The translations under genes and the position numbers were made by a program. A DNA stretch of 64,000 bases, taken from positions 620,001-684,000 of the forward strand of contig NZ_FWFT01000002.1 of assembly GCF_900172275.1 (NCBI RefSeq), written 5' to 3'. The notes under the pieces are model-generated. The model searched no databases. It had not been told where the DNA came from and saw only the letters and a program-made list of their open reading frames with translations. Shown in pieces: positions 40,277-49,942 of this stretch (positions within the stretch are counted from its first letter, which is position 1; each line of letters opens with the position of its first letter). Origin of the DNA: Pseudooctadecabacter jejudonensis (GTDB lineage: Bacteria; Pseudomonadota; Alphaproteobacteria; Rhodobacterales; Rhodobacteraceae).

Positions 40277-41200
40277 ATGGCAACGGCATTGGTGACCCAT
40301 AAGGCGGGATATGATCATGTGACGCCGCCGGGACATCCAGAGCAGGTCGCGCGGCTGGATGCGGTTTTGGGGGCTTTGGAGGGGATGGATTTGACCCCTG
40401 TAGAGGCGCCTTTGGCCGCCGACGATGACATTCTGCGTTGTCATCCCAAGGCCCATATTGAGGCGATCCGCGCGGCTGCGCCTAGCGATGGGTGGCGGTC
40501 GTTGGATGCGGATACCCATATGTCTGTGGGCACGCTAGAGGCTGCGTTTCGGGCCGCAGGTGGGGGCCTGAGGGCTGTTGACCTGGTCATGGCGGGGGAT
40601 GCGTCCAATGCGTTTGTGGCGATGCGCCCCCCTGGGCATCACGCGGAGCGGGAAACGGCCATGGGGTTTTGTTTCTTTGGCAACGTGGCGATTGCGGCGA
40701 AACATGCTTTGGAGTTCCATGGGCTGTCGCGTGTGGCCATCGTGGATTTCGATGTGCATCACGGCAATGGCACCCAAGATCTGGTAGAGGAGGACGCACG
40801 GATTTTGTTTTGTTCGTCCCATCAGATGCCATTGTATCCGGGCACGGGTGCGGCGCATGAAACGGGTGTCGGCAATGTTTTGAATGTGCCTTTGGCCGAT
40901 GGGGCCGGATCCGCTGCGTTTCGGGCGGCGTGGGAGGATCAGGTCATTCCACGGCTTGAGGCGTTCAAACCTGAACTTCTGATCATATCCGCCGGATTTG
41001 ATGCACATGCGGATGATCCCTTGGCGGGCATGATGTTGAAGGATGATGATTTTGCCTGGGTGACGGGGCGGTTGTGCGATGTGGCGGATGCCCTGTGTGG
41101 CGGTCGGGTGGTGTCCTGTCTTGAGGGGGGGTATGACTTGGACGCGTTGGGCCGGTCGGCCCGCGCACATGTTGAGATATTGAAGGAGCGGGGCGCATGA
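40277..41200 (+). CDS. Histone deacetylase-like (class II type) amidohydrolase
   Basis: The product is 307 residues with AAGGAGGTGCCC before the ATG. It has the zinc-dependent deacetylase motifs: RPPGHHAERETAMGFCFF with the paired catalytic histidines, VAIVDFDVHHGNGTQ with Asp and His zinc ligands, CSSHQMPLYPGTGAAHE, SAGFDAHADDPLAGM, and SCLEGGYDLDALGRS with the late Gly-Gly-Tyr. Bacterial members deacetylate polyamines or small amides rather than histones. It overlaps xseB by 4 bases and so heads the xseB-ispA-dxs operon. Confidence 0.93.
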   Translation: MATALVTHKAGYDHVTPPGHPEQVARLDAVLGALEGMDLTPVEAPLAADDDILRCHPKAHIEAIRAAAPSDGWRSLDADTHMSVGTLEAAFRAAGGGLRAVDLVMAGDASNAFVAMRPPGHHAERETAMGFCFFGNVAIAAKHALEFHGLSRVAIVDFDVHHGNGTQDLVEEDARILFCSSHQMPLYPGTGAAHETGVGNVLNVPLADGAGSAAFRAAWEDQVIPRLEAFKPELLIISAGFDAHADDPLAGMMLKDDDFAWVTGRLCDVADALCGGRVVSCLEGGYDLDALGRSARAHVEILKERGA

Positions 41201-41433
41201 GTGTGGATGTCAGCGAAATGAGTTTCGAAGAGGCCTTGCGCGAGTTGGAGCAGGTCGTTGGCCAGTTGGAGCGCGGTGAGGTGCCCTTGGATCAGTCGAT
41301 TGCATTGTACGAACGGGGTGCTGCGCTGAAAAAGCGGTGTGAGGCGAAGCTGAAGGAGGCCGAAGAGAAGGTCGCCAAGCTGACGTTGGATGGGGATGGC
41401 AACCCTGTGGGCACGGCGCCTCTCGATGGCTGA
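41197..41433 (+). CDS. xseB: Exodeoxyribonuclease VII small subunit
   Basis: The product is 78 residues, the normal size. It shows the family pattern MSFEEALRELEQVVGQLERGEVPLDQSIALYERG followed by a helix of charged residues (quoted key parts: SFEEALRELEQVV, LDQSIALYERG). It works with XseA, which is not in this window, to degrade single-stranded DNA. The start overlaps the preceding stop (ATGA), and its end overlaps the start of ispA by 8 bases. The xseB-ispA-dxs order is common in proteobacteria. Confidence 0.95.
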   Translation: MSVDVSEMSFEEALRELEQVVGQLERGEVPLDQSIALYERGAALKKRCEAKLKEAEEKVAKLTLDGDGNPVGTAPLDG

Positions 41434-42295
41434 GTTCAAGGCGGCGCTGGCGGCGGATGCTGCGGCCATTACAGACTTTCTGGTGCCAAAGCTTGCCGTG
41501 CCCCAGCGGGGAATTTTGGGCGAGGCGATGGCCTATGCTGTGCAGGGTGGCAAGATGCTGCGCGGGTTCTTTGTTCTTGAAACTGCGCGGTTGCATGGGG
41601 TTTCGCCTGATGGGGCGATGCATGCGGCGGGGGCGATTGAATGTGTGCATGCCTATTCGCTGGTCCACGATGATTTGCCCTGCATGGATGACGATGATCT
41701 GCGGCGCGGCCAGCCTACGGTGCATCGTAGGTGGGACGAGGCCATCGCAGTGCTGGCCGGAGATGCGTTGCAGGCACAGGCGTTTGCCTTGATTGGAACG
41801 GCAGATCTTTCGGATGCTGTGCAGGCGCAGTTGATGGTGTCCCTTGCGGACCGAGGCGGGGCTGACGGCATGGTCGGCGGGCAAGTGGCAGATATCGCGG
41901 CGGAGAGCGCGGGGGGCGCGCTTACACTTGATGAGATTACGGCGTTGCAGGCCGGTAAGACCGGGGCCTTGTTGATTTGGTCGACGATGGCGGGGGCTGT
42001 TATGGCTGAGGCCGATGCCGCGCCTTTGCGCCGTTATGGTGAGGCGATTGGTCTGGCGTTTCAGATTGCCGATGATGTGCTTGATGTCGAAGGCGATGAA
42101 GCCGCTGTTGGCAAGGCTGTGCGCAAGGATGACGCGGCAGGCAAGGCGACCTTTGTGTCGCTTCTGGGCTTGGATGGGGCGAAACGCCGCGCGGCGGAGT
42201 TGGTGGATGAGGCGTGCGATGCGCTAAATGGCTACGGAGACGCCGCCGCAACCTTGAAAGATGCGGCACGATTTGTGATTGAGCGGTCGCACTGA
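41426..42295 (+). CDS. ispA: Farnesyl diphosphate synthase (polyprenyl synthetase)
   Basis: This enzyme condenses IPP with DMAPP and GPP to farnesyl diphosphate, the precursor of undecaprenyl carrier, quinone tails and carotenoids. It has 289 residues from the ATG at 41426, inside the end of xseB; an in-frame ATG at 41390 is less likely. The first Asp-rich motif is [18 protein letters not shown] with the inserted residues typical of bacterial FPP synthase. The second is [25 protein letters not shown] is the N-terminal substrate-binding site. It is followed by dxs. Confidence 0.95.
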   Translation: MAEFKAALAADAAAITDFLVPKLAVPQRGILGEAMAYAVQGGKMLRGFFVLETARLHGVSPDGAMHAAGAIECVHAYSLVHDDLPCMDDDDLRRGQPTVHRRWDEAIAVLAGDALQAQAFALIGTADLSDAVQAQLMVSLADRGGADGMVGGQVADIAAESAGGALTLDEITALQAGKTGALLIWSTMAGAVMAEADAAPLRRYGEAIGLAFQIADDVLDVEGDEAAVGKAVRKDDAAGKATFVSLLGLDGAKRRAAELVDEACDALNGYGDAAATLKDAARFVIERSH

Positions 42296-42311
42296 CAGAA
42301 AGGCCGGCACT

Positions 42312-44219
42312 ATGGCTGACAGACCCCATACACCGAATTTGGATCAGATTGATCTGCCGTCTGACCTGAAGGGCCTGAACGATGCGCAATTGCGCAAGGT
42401 TGCGGATGAGTTGCGGGCCGAGACAATTTCGGCGGTGTCCGAGACGGGCGGCCATTTGGGCGCGGGGCTTGGTGTGGTTGAAATGACCGTGGCATTGCAC
42501 GCGGTGTTTGAGGCGCCCAAAGACAAGATCATTTGGGATGTGAGCCACCAGTGTTATCCGCACAAGATCCTGACGGGCCGCCGTGACCGGATCCGCACGT
42601 TACGTCAGAAGGACGGGCTGAGCGGGTTCACCAAACGGTCTGAGAGCCCATATGACCCGTTTGGGGCCGCGCATTCGTCAACGTCGATTTCGGCGGCGTT
42701 GGGATTTGCCGTCGCGCGCGATTTGGGCGGTGAGGGCGGTGATGCGATTGCTGTGATTGGCGATGGGTCGATGTCGGCGGGTATGGCCTATGAGGCGATG
42801 AACAACGCGGGCCATTTGAAGAAACGGCTTATCGTGATCCTGAATGACAACGAGATGTCGATTGCTCCGCCCGTGGGGGCGATGTCGTCTTATTTGTCGC
42901 GGTTGTATGCCGGCGCGCCCTTTCAGGAGTTTAAGGCCGCCGCCAAGGGGGCGGTGTCGTTTTTGCCGGAGCCGTTTCAGGAGGGCGCGCGGCGGGCCAA
43001 GGAGATGCTGAAGGGCATGACCGTGGGCGGGACCCTGTTTGAGGAATTGGGGTTCTCCTACCTTGGGCCGATTGACGGGCACGATATGGATCAACTGTTG
43101 TCGGTGCTGCGCACGGTGAAAGACCGCGCGACGGGGCCGATTTTGATTCATGCGATCACCAAAAAGGGCAAAGGCTATGCCGAGGATCGCGCGGACCGTG
43201 GCCACGCAACGGCCAAATTTGATGTCGCCACCGGTGAGCAGAAAAAGGCGCCCAGCAACGCGCCGTCCTACACCTCCGTTTTTGCGCAGAGCTTGATCAA
43301 GGAAGCGACGAAGGATGACAAGATTGTTGCGGTGACGGCGGCGATGCCGGATGGGACCGGGCTGGACCGGTTCATGAGCCGGTTTGCCTCGCGGTGTTTT
43401 GACGTGGGCATCGCGGAGCAACATGCGGTGACGTTTTGTGCGGGGCTCGCTGCGGGCGGGATGAAGCCGTTTTGCGCGTTGTATTCCACGTTCTTGCAGC
43501 GTGGGTATGATCAGGTGGTGCATGATGTTGCGATCCAGCGGTTGCCCGTGCGCTTTGCCATTGATCGCGCTGGATTGGTGGGTGCCGATGGGGCAACCCA
43601 TGCAGGGTCATTTGACGTGGCCTATTTGGCGAACTTGCCCGGATTTGTCGTGATGGCAGCCGCAGATGAAGCCGAATTGGCGCGGATGGTGGCCACGGCG
43701 GTGGCCCATGATGACGGGCCGATTGCGTTCCGGTTCCCCCGGGGTGAAGGCGTCGGTGTTGAAATCCCCGAAGAGGCCACGCCACTGGAGATCGGCAAGG
43801 GCCGCATGGTGCGCGAGGGATCGCGGGTTGCGATTTTGTCGTTTGGGACACGGTTGCAAGAGGTCGAGGCCGCAGCCGAAGCGTTGGAGGCGCGGGGGAT
43901 TACCCCGACGGTGGCGGACGCACGGTTTGCCAAGCCGTTGGACCGCGACATGATCTTGTCCCTTGCGGCGGATCATGAGGCGCTGATCACGGTGGAAGAG
44001 GGTGCCGTCGGCGGGTTTGGATCGCACGTGGCGCAGCTGTTGGCGGAGCAAGGCGTGTTTGATCGCGGGTTGAAATATCGCAGCATGGTGTTGCCGGATA
44101 TTTTCATTGATCAGGCCGGACCACGTGAGATGTATGCGGTGGCTGGCATGTGTGCCGAGCATATTGAGGCGAAGGTTCTGGATGTGCTTGGCATTGAGGT
44201 TTTGAGTCAACGCGCGTGA
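42312..44219 (+). CDS. dxs: 1-deoxy-D-xylulose-5-phosphate synthase
   Basis: This TPP enzyme joins pyruvate and glyceraldehyde-3-phosphate in the first step of the MEP isoprenoid pathway. It has 635 residues from the ATG at 42312, with GAAAGG 8-9 bases upstream; an in-frame ATG at 42279 lies inside ispA. Key parts are [34 protein letters not shown], the TPP-binding [21 protein letters not shown] with ILNDN, and the transketolase centre [18 protein letters not shown]. It is the last gene of the operon. A recurring intergenic element with a T-run follows. Confidence 0.97.
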   Translation: MADRPHTPNLDQIDLPSDLKGLNDAQLRKVADELRAETISAVSETGGHLGAGLGVVEMTVALHAVFEAPKDKIIWDVSHQCYPHKILTGRRDRIRTLRQKDGLSGFTKRSESPYDPFGAAHSSTSISAALGFAVARDLGGEGGDAIAVIGDGSMSAGMAYEAMNNAGHLKKRLIVILNDNEMSIAPPVGAMSSYLSRLYAGAPFQEFKAAAKGAVSFLPEPFQEGARRAKEMLKGMTVGGTLFEELGFSYLGPIDGHDMDQLLSVLRTVKDRATGPILIHAITKKGKGYAEDRADRGHATAKFDVATGEQKKAPSNAPSYTSVFAQSLIKEATKDDKIVAVTAAMPDGTGLDRFMSRFASRCFDVGIAEQHAVTFCAGLAAGGMKPFCALYSTFLQRGYDQVVHDVAIQRLPVRFAIDRAGLVGADGATHAGSFDVAYLANLPGFVVMAAADEAELARMVATAVAHDDGPIAFRFPRGEGVGVEIPEEATPLEIGKGRMVREGSRVAILSFGTRLQEVEAAAEALEARGITPTVADARFAKPLDRDMILSLAADHEALITVEEGAVGGFGSHVAQLLAEQGVFDRGLKYRSMVLPDIFIDQAGPREMYAVAGMCAEHIEAKVLDVLGIEVLSQRA

Positions 44220-44281
44220 ATTTTGCGTGACGGGGCCGTCGCTGTTTGGCTGCGCCAAATGCGCCCCGCCCGCCGTCCCGC

Positions 44282-44314
44282 GGCCTCCGGCGGGAGTTTT
44301 CGGGTCAGATGAAG
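44282..44314 (+). repeat. Recurring intergenic element, copy D
   Basis: GGCCTCCGGCGGGAG followed by TTTTCGGGTCAGATGAAG, downstream of dxs. A small CTCC/GGAG stem and the T-run could terminate dxs transcripts. It ends 2 bases before the stop codon of the convergent channel gene. Confidence 0.6.
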
Positions 44315-44315
44315 G

Positions 44316-45089
44316 TTAGTCGTTCTTGGGCAGACGTTTTTCGATGGCCTCAAGCCGTTTGAGGACTTCGTCGCGGTAGGTGTCTGTGGCAGCGTTTGAT
44401 TCTTCCGCGTGGGCGTCCTGCATCGAGTTCACGATCAGACCGACCAGAAGGTTTACCACCGCAAATGTTGTGACCATGATGAAGGGCACGAAGAATGCCC
44501 ACGCGTATGGAAATTGTTCCATGACGGGGCGGACGATGCCCATGGACCAGCTTTCGAGTGTCATGATTTGGAACAGGCTATAGGCGGAGGCACCGAGGTC
44601 ACCGAACCATTCGGGGAAGGCGTCGCCAAAGAGTTTCGTGGCCATGACCGAGCCAATGTAGAAGATCAGGGACATCAGCATGAAGACGCTGCCCATGCCG
44701 GGCAGGGCTGTTAGGAAGCCTTCGACAACGCGGCGCAGGGACGGGGTGGCGGAGATGACGCGGAGCACGCGCAGGATCCGCAGGGCGCGCAGGACGGAGA
44801 AGCCTTGTGCAGCGGGGACTAGGGCGATGCCGACGATGGCGAAATCAAAGATGTTCCAGCCGGAGCGGAAGAAGGCGAAGCGGTAGGCGATGAGTTTGAG
44901 GACGATTTCGGCCACAAAGATGTAGAGGCAAATCGTGTCGAGCAGAAGGATCAGCCTACCTGCCGCTGCCATGACAGTGTCTGACGTTTCCAGCCCAAGT
45001 AAGACGGCGTTGAAGATGATGACCCCGATGATGGTCCGCTGAAAAGCTGGGTTTTCGACAAAACGTGCGATCGTTTCACGGGGCGTCAT
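44316..45089 (-). CDS. Voltage-gated sodium channel of the BacNav family
   Basis: The product is 257 residues with six membrane segments, the size of single-repeat bacterial sodium channels. S4 carries arginines at three-residue spacing (LRALRILRVLRVISATPSLRR, R101 to R110). S2 has the countercharge in FVAEIVLKLIAYR. The selectivity filter is TLESWSM (177-183), identical to that of NavAb/NavMs-type channels and diagnostic for Na+. S6 is VTTFAVVNLLVGLIVNSM. The C-terminus has the acidic neck and a short coiled coil (DEVLKRLEAIEKRL) that tetramerises these channels. It is divergent from an unusual six-helix membrane protein. Confidence 0.95.
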   Translation of the reverse strand: MTPRETIARFVENPAFQRTIIGVIIFNAVLLGLETSDTVMAAAGRLILLLDTICLYIFVAEIVLKLIAYRFAFFRSGWNIFDFAIVGIALVPAAQGFSVLRALRILRVLRVISATPSLRRVVEGFLTALPGMGSVFMLMSLIFYIGSVMATKLFGDAFPEWFGDLGASAYSLFQIMTLESWSMGIVRPVMEQFPYAWAFFVPFIMVTTFAVVNLLVGLIVNSMQDAHAEESNAATDTYRDEVLKRLEAIEKRLPKND

Positions 45090-45155
45090 GCTGGTTTCCT
45101 TTTGTTTGCGTCGATATGCCTATTCGTGAGGGTTGAAACAAGTGGGGGAAACCGG

Positions 45156-45809
45156 ATGGCGCGTGGTGTTCTGATATTTCGGTGGGCTGTGTTCTTGCTG
45201 GCGGCTGGGTATTGCATTCGCACGATATTTTTCGGGTCGTATGAGGGGTTTGGAGGGCCGTTCCGGTATTTGACGATTTGGGCGCTGTTTTTGTCGTTTT
45301 TTGCGGCCAGCCGGATGTTGGCGTTGAGCGAGGGGCGATCGACACGGCGTTGGGATGCGTTTGTGTCGATGACGGCTGTGATCAATGCGATGGTTTTGAT
45401 TTTGTATTGGCGGCTGTATTTCGCGGACCCGACATCCGTGACACGGGACGGGCAGTTGGGGGACCTGTGGCTTGAGCTTTATTTGCACGGTGTGGGGCCT
45501 GTGCTGCAGTGGATTGATGCAACGTTTATCCACCGTGCGTTCCGGCGGGTGGGGCAGTCTCTGTTGCTGCTGATTGGGGTGATTTTTGCCTATGTTGTCT
45601 GGGCGGAGGGTGTTGTGGGGCCGATGAACGACACGCCGATTGGTGCAGTGACAAGTGGGCTGCCCTATCCGTTTTTGAACGATCTCGATTTGGCGGGGCG
45701 TGCCATATTCTACGGTGCGAATTTAGCGGTGGCTGTTGTGGTTCTGTTGGTTTTTGTCGCGATCAGCTTTGTTGTGCGGCGTCTGTTTCCGCGGCAAGAA
45801 GTGCTTTGA
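45156..45809 (+). CDS. Six-TM membrane protein resembling FAR-17a/AIG1 (ADTRP) hydrolases
   Basis: The product is 217 residues from the ATG at 45156 (GGGGGA upstream). Six hydrophobic segments can be drawn. From memory of human AIG1, three blocks align: YGGSWKFLTF with FGGPFRYLTI here, the NHGMHTTVLPF region with ELYLHGVGPVL, and YPFLEHIGPGARIIFFG with YPFLNDLDLAGRAIFYG. AIG1 and ADTRP are threonine hydrolases of FAHFA lipids using T43 and H134; the aligned residues here are T40 and H111. Activity is inferred only. NCBI annotation has a bacterial six-TM family called Pr6Pr that may be the same group. It is divergent from the BacNav gene, and its 3' end overlaps the convergent epimerase-like gene by 47 bases. 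Confidence 0.8.
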   Translation: MARGVLIFRWAVFLLAAGYCIRTIFFGSYEGFGGPFRYLTIWALFLSFFAASRMLALSEGRSTRRWDAFVSMTAVINAMVLILYWRLYFADPTSVTRDGQLGDLWLELYLHGVGPVLQWIDATFIHRAFRRVGQSLLLLIGVIFAYVVWAEGVVGPMNDTPIGAVTSGLPYPFLNDLDLAGRAIFYGANLAVAVVVLLVFVAISFVVRRLFPRQEVL

Positions 45810-46629
45810 GGCCGCTGCGGTAATCAGGATAGAGAAGGCGCACGCCGAGGTCGTCTTTAATCCGGTCGTTCCGGACTTTCTTGCTTTCCGCATAAAAGCT
45901 GCGGGCCATGGGGGTCATGTCTGCGTCTTCGAATGCGATGGCCGGTGGGATTGGCAGGTTTAGCAACTCGGCCGCGTGGGCGATGACGTCTTGTGGAGGG
46001 GCGGGGTCATCGTCGCACAGGTTGTAGACGGCCCCGGGATTAGGTTGCGCGATGGAGGCGGCGAGGACTTGGGCGATGTCGTCCACATGGATGCGGCTGA
46101 AGACCTGACCTTGTTTGATGATGCGCCGTGCCGTGCCATTGCGCACCTTGGAAAACGGGCCGCGCCCCGGGCCGTAGATGCCCGCAAGACGGAAGATGTG
46201 CAGGGGCAGGCCCATGGTCTGCCAATCGGCCTCTGCGTCGATGCGCAATTGGCCCCGTTTGGTGGAGGCGGACAGGGGCGTATCCTCATCCACCCAGCCA
46301 CCGTCGTGATCGCCGTAGACGCCGGTGGTGGACAGATAGCCGACCCATTGAAATTGGTCGCGGCGTGCGGCGATTTCGTCTCTAACCTTGCCCAAAACGG
46401 GATCTCCATCTTCGGTTGGTCCGGCGGAGATCAGCAGGTGGGTTGCGGCGTTCAGGGCGGGCGTGAGGTCTGCGCCGGGCCAGATGCGGGGCTCTACCCC
46501 CTCGGCCATGAGGGACGTTGCCTTGTCCTCGGACCGTGTGGTGCCGATGACCCGCCAAGTGTCATCCAACAGTTTCGTCAGGGCGCGGGCGGAATAGCCG
46601 TGGCCAAAGGAGAGAAGTGTTTTGGTCAT
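45763..46629 (-). CDS. SDR family NAD(P)-dependent epimerase-like protein
   Basis: The product is 288 residues. It has an atypical Rossmann start (LLSFGHGYSARALTKLL) with the glycine pattern GHGYSA, followed by VIGTTRSEDKA. The extended-SDR core has GYLSTTGVYGDHDGGWVDED and IFRLAGIYGPGRGPFSKV, and RIHVDDIAQVLAASI matches the family's substrate-pocket region. The canonical YxxxK tyrosine is hard to place, as in the YeeZ-like group, so catalytic activity is uncertain. The substrate is unknown. Confidence 0.85.
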   Translation of the reverse strand: MTKTLLSFGHGYSARALTKLLDDTWRVIGTTRSEDKATSLMAEGVEPRIWPGADLTPALNAATHLLISAGPTEDGDPVLGKVRDEIAARRDQFQWVGYLSTTGVYGDHDGGWVDEDTPLSASTKRGQLRIDAEADWQTMGLPLHIFRLAGIYGPGRGPFSKVRNGTARRIIKQGQVFSRIHVDDIAQVLAASIAQPNPGAVYNLCDDDPAPPQDVIAHAAELLNLPIPPAIAFEDADMTPMARSFYAESKKVRNDRIKDDLGVRLLYPDYRSGLKALLAAETDAAQQS

Positions 46630-46723
46630 GCGGCACGTTCGCCCAGTGCGCTGGGGGGTGCAAGGTGTGATCGCACGGCAAGGCGGGTTGTTTGATGGGC
46701 GCGGATCGCATTAAGTCGTCTGT

Positions 46724-47155
46724 ATGAAACAGATTTTGCTTTTGAATGGCCCGAACCTGAACATGTTGGGCACCCGCCAGCCCGAGGTTTACGGGCATAC
46801 GACACTGGCCGATGTGGAACGGGATGCGCAGGCGCTGGGCGCTGAGTTGGGCGTGGGCGTTGTGTGCAAGCAATCCAATTATGAGGGCGAGCTGGTCACC
46901 TGGATCCAGGAGGCGCGCGGCGATATGGCGGGGATTGTGATCAATCCGGGCGCCTATACGCATACGTCTGTGGCGATTTTGGATGCGTTGAACGTGTTTG
47001 AGGGGCCTGTGGTGGAAATCCATATCTCGGACATACATGCCCGCGAAGAATTCCGGCACCATTCCTACGTGGCCTATCGTGCCGATGCGTCGGTGATTGG
47101 GCAGGGCGTTGAGGGGTATCAAATTGCCCTGCGTGACGTGGTCAGCCGCCTTTAG
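46724..47155 (+). CDS. aroQ: 3-dehydroquinate dehydratase, type II
   Basis: This enzyme dehydrates 3-dehydroquinate to 3-dehydroshikimate in the shikimate pathway. It has 143 residues, the normal size of the dodecameric type II enzyme. Motifs are [18 protein letters not shown] with the catalytic Arg and Tyr, [28 protein letters not shown], and [18 protein letters not shown] with the catalytic His. Its stop overlaps the convergent enoyl-CoA hydratase gene by 4 bases. Confidence 0.97.
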   Translation: MKQILLLNGPNLNMLGTRQPEVYGHTTLADVERDAQALGAELGVGVVCKQSNYEGELVTWIQEARGDMAGIVINPGAYTHTSVAILDALNVFEGPVVEIHISDIHAREEFRHHSYVAYRADASVIGQGVEGYQIALRDVVSRL

Positions 47156-47934
47156 CGGCCTTTCCACACCGGATCGCGTTTTTCCGCAAAGGCGCGTGCC
47201 CCTTCGAGTTGATCTTCGCTGGAATAGAGACGATCCACGGTGGCGAGCTGTCTGTTGGTGATGCGATTCATGGCGTCTTGAAATTTGCTGTCTTCGGCGT
47301 CGCGCACGACCTCTTTGATGGCGGCGTAGACGAGGGGCGGACCGGAGGCCAAAAGCCGCGCCATATCCCAGGCTTGGTTCATCAGATCGGCGGCGGGGTG
47401 GACGTGGTTGATGAGGCCCCAGTTCAGCGCCTCGGTCGTGTCAAACCACCGACCTGTCAGCAGCAGTTCCATCGCGATGTGGTAGGGGATGCGTTTGGGG
47501 AGCTTGACAGACGCCGCATCGGCCACGGTGCCGGAGCGGATTTCAGGCAGCGCGAACGTGGCGTGATCGGCGGCGAGGATGATGTCCGCGCTGAGCGCGA
47601 GTTCAAGGCCCCCACCGCAGGCGATGCCATTGACAGCCGCGATGACAGGTTTGTTCATGTCGCGCAATTCTTGCAATCCGCCGAACCCGCCGACGCCGTA
47701 GTCGCCATCGACCGCATCGCCGTCTGCCGCCGCCTTGAGATCCCAGCCCGGGCAAAAGAATTTCTCGCCCGCGCCGGTCAGGATCGCGACGCGCAGGTCC
47801 GGATCATCACGAAAGCTTGCGAAGATCTCCCCCATGATGCGTGATGTCGCGAGATCGATCGCATTGGCTTTGGGGCGGTCCAGCGTGATTTCGAGGATGG
47901 CCCCCTCGCGGCGTGTGGTGATCGGGCTAGTCAT
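47152..47934 (-). CDS. Enoyl-CoA hydratase/carnitinyl-CoA dehydratase-like
   Basis: The product is 260 residues of the crotonase fold. The oxyanion-hole segments are [16 protein letters not shown] and [22 protein letters not shown], and the catalytic-side acid is in [15 protein letters not shown]. The end [13 protein letters not shown] is typical. The closest group I recall is CaiD (carnitinyl-CoA dehydratase). It is the last gene of a four-gene operon and overlaps the upstream acyl-CoA synthetase gene by 8 bases. The substrate is probably a CoA thioester made by that synthetase. Confidence 0.9.
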   Translation of the reverse strand: MTSPITTRREGAILEITLDRPKANAIDLATSRIMGEIFASFRDDPDLRVAILTGAGEKFFCPGWDLKAAADGDAVDGDYGVGGFGGLQELRDMNKPVIAAVNGIACGGGLELALSADIILAADHATFALPEIRSGTVADAASVKLPKRIPYHIAMELLLTGRWFDTTEALNWGLINHVHPAADLMNQAWDMARLLASGPPLVYAAIKEVVRDAEDSKFQDAMNRITNRQLATVDRLYSSEDQLEGARAFAEKRDPVWKGR

Positions 47935-49942
47935 GGCGTTTCCTTATGAGGGCGTCTGCGGCGATGGCGGAAGAGGGGGTGACGATGAGGGGATTAATCT
48001 CAACCTCTTCAATCGTGTTCTGATGTGTGATCACAAAGTTTTGGACCGCGTCGATGGTATCGATCAGGCTCTCGATGTTGGCAGCGGGACTGTTGCGATA
48101 GCCGATCAATCGCGGATAGGTTTTCAGCTGTGTTAGACACTGCTTTATGCGGTCCCGCGTCGCGGGGACAAGACAAGAGGCAGTGTCTTGGAGGAGTTCG
48201 GTGTATATGCCGCCCGCGCCCAAGGTGAGGACAAATCCATGGGCAGGGTCTTTGATCACGCCCACCAAAAGCTCTGCGATTGGATCGGTGATCATGGTTT
48301 CGAGCAGTAAAGTCTGCGACCCCATCTTCGAGGCAGCCGTGCGAATGTCGTCTTCTGTTCGGAGGTTGAGCACCACGCCACCTGCGTCACTTTTGTGACT
48401 GAGGCCGGTGGTCTTCAGCACGAATGGGCCGGCAATCGTTCGCGTTTGGGCAAGAATGGTGTCTAAATCGCCGTCCCATGTTTGGGGAACTGGCATGCCG
48501 TGGGTGTTCAGAGCCGCTTTGGCGGCCGCCTCCGTCAGCACGGGGGCGTCGGTGTTGGGGGTCGGATCGATGATGTCCAAGGGCGATGGCAGGCGGTGCT
48601 GGGCGGCGGTGACCGCGCCCAAGGCTTCTGACACTCCGTTCATAGGAATGATGCCGCCCGTCATCAAAGTCGCGGCTACATCTTCGGGCATAAGTTCAGG
48701 CAGGGTAGACACCATGGCGATTGTGCCGCCGGTCTCGGCCTTTGTGCGGATCGCGGCCTTGATCACACACTCCCAATCGGACGGGTCGCAGATATCCGCG
48801 CGCGGGAAATCGACGATGAGGAACGTCAGCGCAATTTCAGGGTCTATTATTGCGGAAAACGCCTGTGTCATCGCATCTGTGTCGCGCCAAATATAGGTAT
48901 GATAATCCAGCGGATTGGCCAGTGCGACCTTGGGGCCGAGGGCTGTGGCGAGGTCGGTTTTCTGGCGGTCGTTCAAGGGCGGAAAGGTCAGGGGCGTCGG
49001 GTCCGCCATGTCGGCGATCAGGCTGGCCTCACCCCCCGAACAGCTGACCGAGGCGATTTTGGTCGATGTTAAAGGCCCCGTGCAGTGCAGAAGTTTGAGG
49101 GTTTCGATGAACGTCGGCAGGTCGTGCACACGGGCAATGCCCAGATGGTCGAGAACGGCCGCAGCGCCAGCATCACTGCCTGCAAGGGACGCGGTATGTG
49201 ACACTGTTGCGGCCTGTGCCTCTGCCGAGGCGCCGACCTTGAGGGCGACGAGGGGGATGTTTTTGGCCGCTGCGGCACGGGCCAACGATTGCCACCCCGG
49301 AAGGTCTTTGAAGCCTTCGATGTGGAACCCGATGGCGGTGACGCGCGGATCATCCAGAAGGGCGTGGGCGGCGTTTGCCATCGTAAGCTGGGCCTGATTT
49401 CCGCATGTGATCACATACCCGATGGGCAGGCCGCGTTTCTGCATGGTCAGGTTGATCGCGATGTTGGAGCTTTGCGTTAGGATGGCGACGCCGGTGTCCA
49501 CGGGTCGGCAGCCATGTTGATCGGGCCAAAGCGATGCCCCGTCGAGGGCGTTGATCATGCCATAGCAGTTCGGACCCAAAATCGGCATGTTTTGTGCCGC
49601 TTTGAGAAGGCGGGCATTGGCGTCGTGTCCGTCATTTGTTTCGCCAAATCCGCTTGCGAAACAGACAGCGCCGCCTGCCCCCATGCGCCCGAGACGTTCA
49701 ACGGCGCCGATGGTCGCCTCTTTGTTGATACCTACGAAGGTGGCGTCGGGCACGCCGGGCAAATCAATCGCGGTGGGATAGGCGGGCAGGCCGCAGATGT
49801 CTTCGGCGCGGGGGTGGACGGGCCAGATATCGCCTGCGAATTCGGATTTGATCAGTTGTTCGGTCACGGATTTGCACCACGCACCACCGCCGATGACCGC
49901 GATGCTTTTGGGGCGAAACAGTCTCGATAAATCCGTTCTCAT
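47927..49942 (-). CDS. Acyl-CoA synthetase (ADP-forming type), fused subunits
   Basis: The product is 671 residues and combines both subunits of the archaeal-type ADP-forming acetyl-CoA synthetase. Residues 1-130 are the CoA-binding Rossmann domain (KSIAVIGGGAWCKSVTEQL, FVGINKEATIGAVERLGRMG). The succinyl-CoA-ligase-like part includes GPNCYGMINALDG and the phosphohistidine region ATVSHTASLAGSDAGAAAVL. The C-terminal ATP-grasp domain contains GPFVLKTTGLSHKSDAGGVVLNL and the closing EEVEINPLIV. It forms or uses acyl-CoA with ATP/ADP. Its ATG overlaps the acyl-CoA dehydrogenase stop by 4 bases. Confidence 0.92.
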   Translation of the reverse strand: MRTDLSRLFRPKSIAVIGGGAWCKSVTEQLIKSEFAGDIWPVHPRAEDICGLPAYPTAIDLPGVPDATFVGINKEATIGAVERLGRMGAGGAVCFASGFGETNDGHDANARLLKAAQNMPILGPNCYGMINALDGASLWPDQHGCRPVDTGVAILTQSSNIAINLTMQKRGLPIGYVITCGNQAQLTMANAAHALLDDPRVTAIGFHIEGFKDLPGWQSLARAAAAKNIPLVALKVGASAEAQAATVSHTASLAGSDAGAAAVLDHLGIARVHDLPTFIETLKLLHCTGPLTSTKIASVSCSGGEASLIADMADPTPLTFPPLNDRQKTDLATALGPKVALANPLDYHTYIWRDTDAMTQAFSAIIDPEIALTFLIVDFPRADICDPSDWECVIKAAIRTKAETGGTIAMVSTLPELMPEDVAATLMTGGIIPMNGVSEALGAVTAAQHRLPSPLDIIDPTPNTDAPVLTEAAAKAALNTHGMPVPQTWDGDLDTILAQTRTIAGPFVLKTTGLSHKSDAGGVVLNLRTEDDIRTAASKMGSQTLLLETMITDPIAELLVGVIKDPAHGFVLTLGAGGIYTELLQDTASCLVPATRDRIKQCLTQLKTYPRLIGYRNSPAANIESLIDTIDAVQNFVITHQNTIEEVEINPLIVTPSSAIAADALIRKRHD

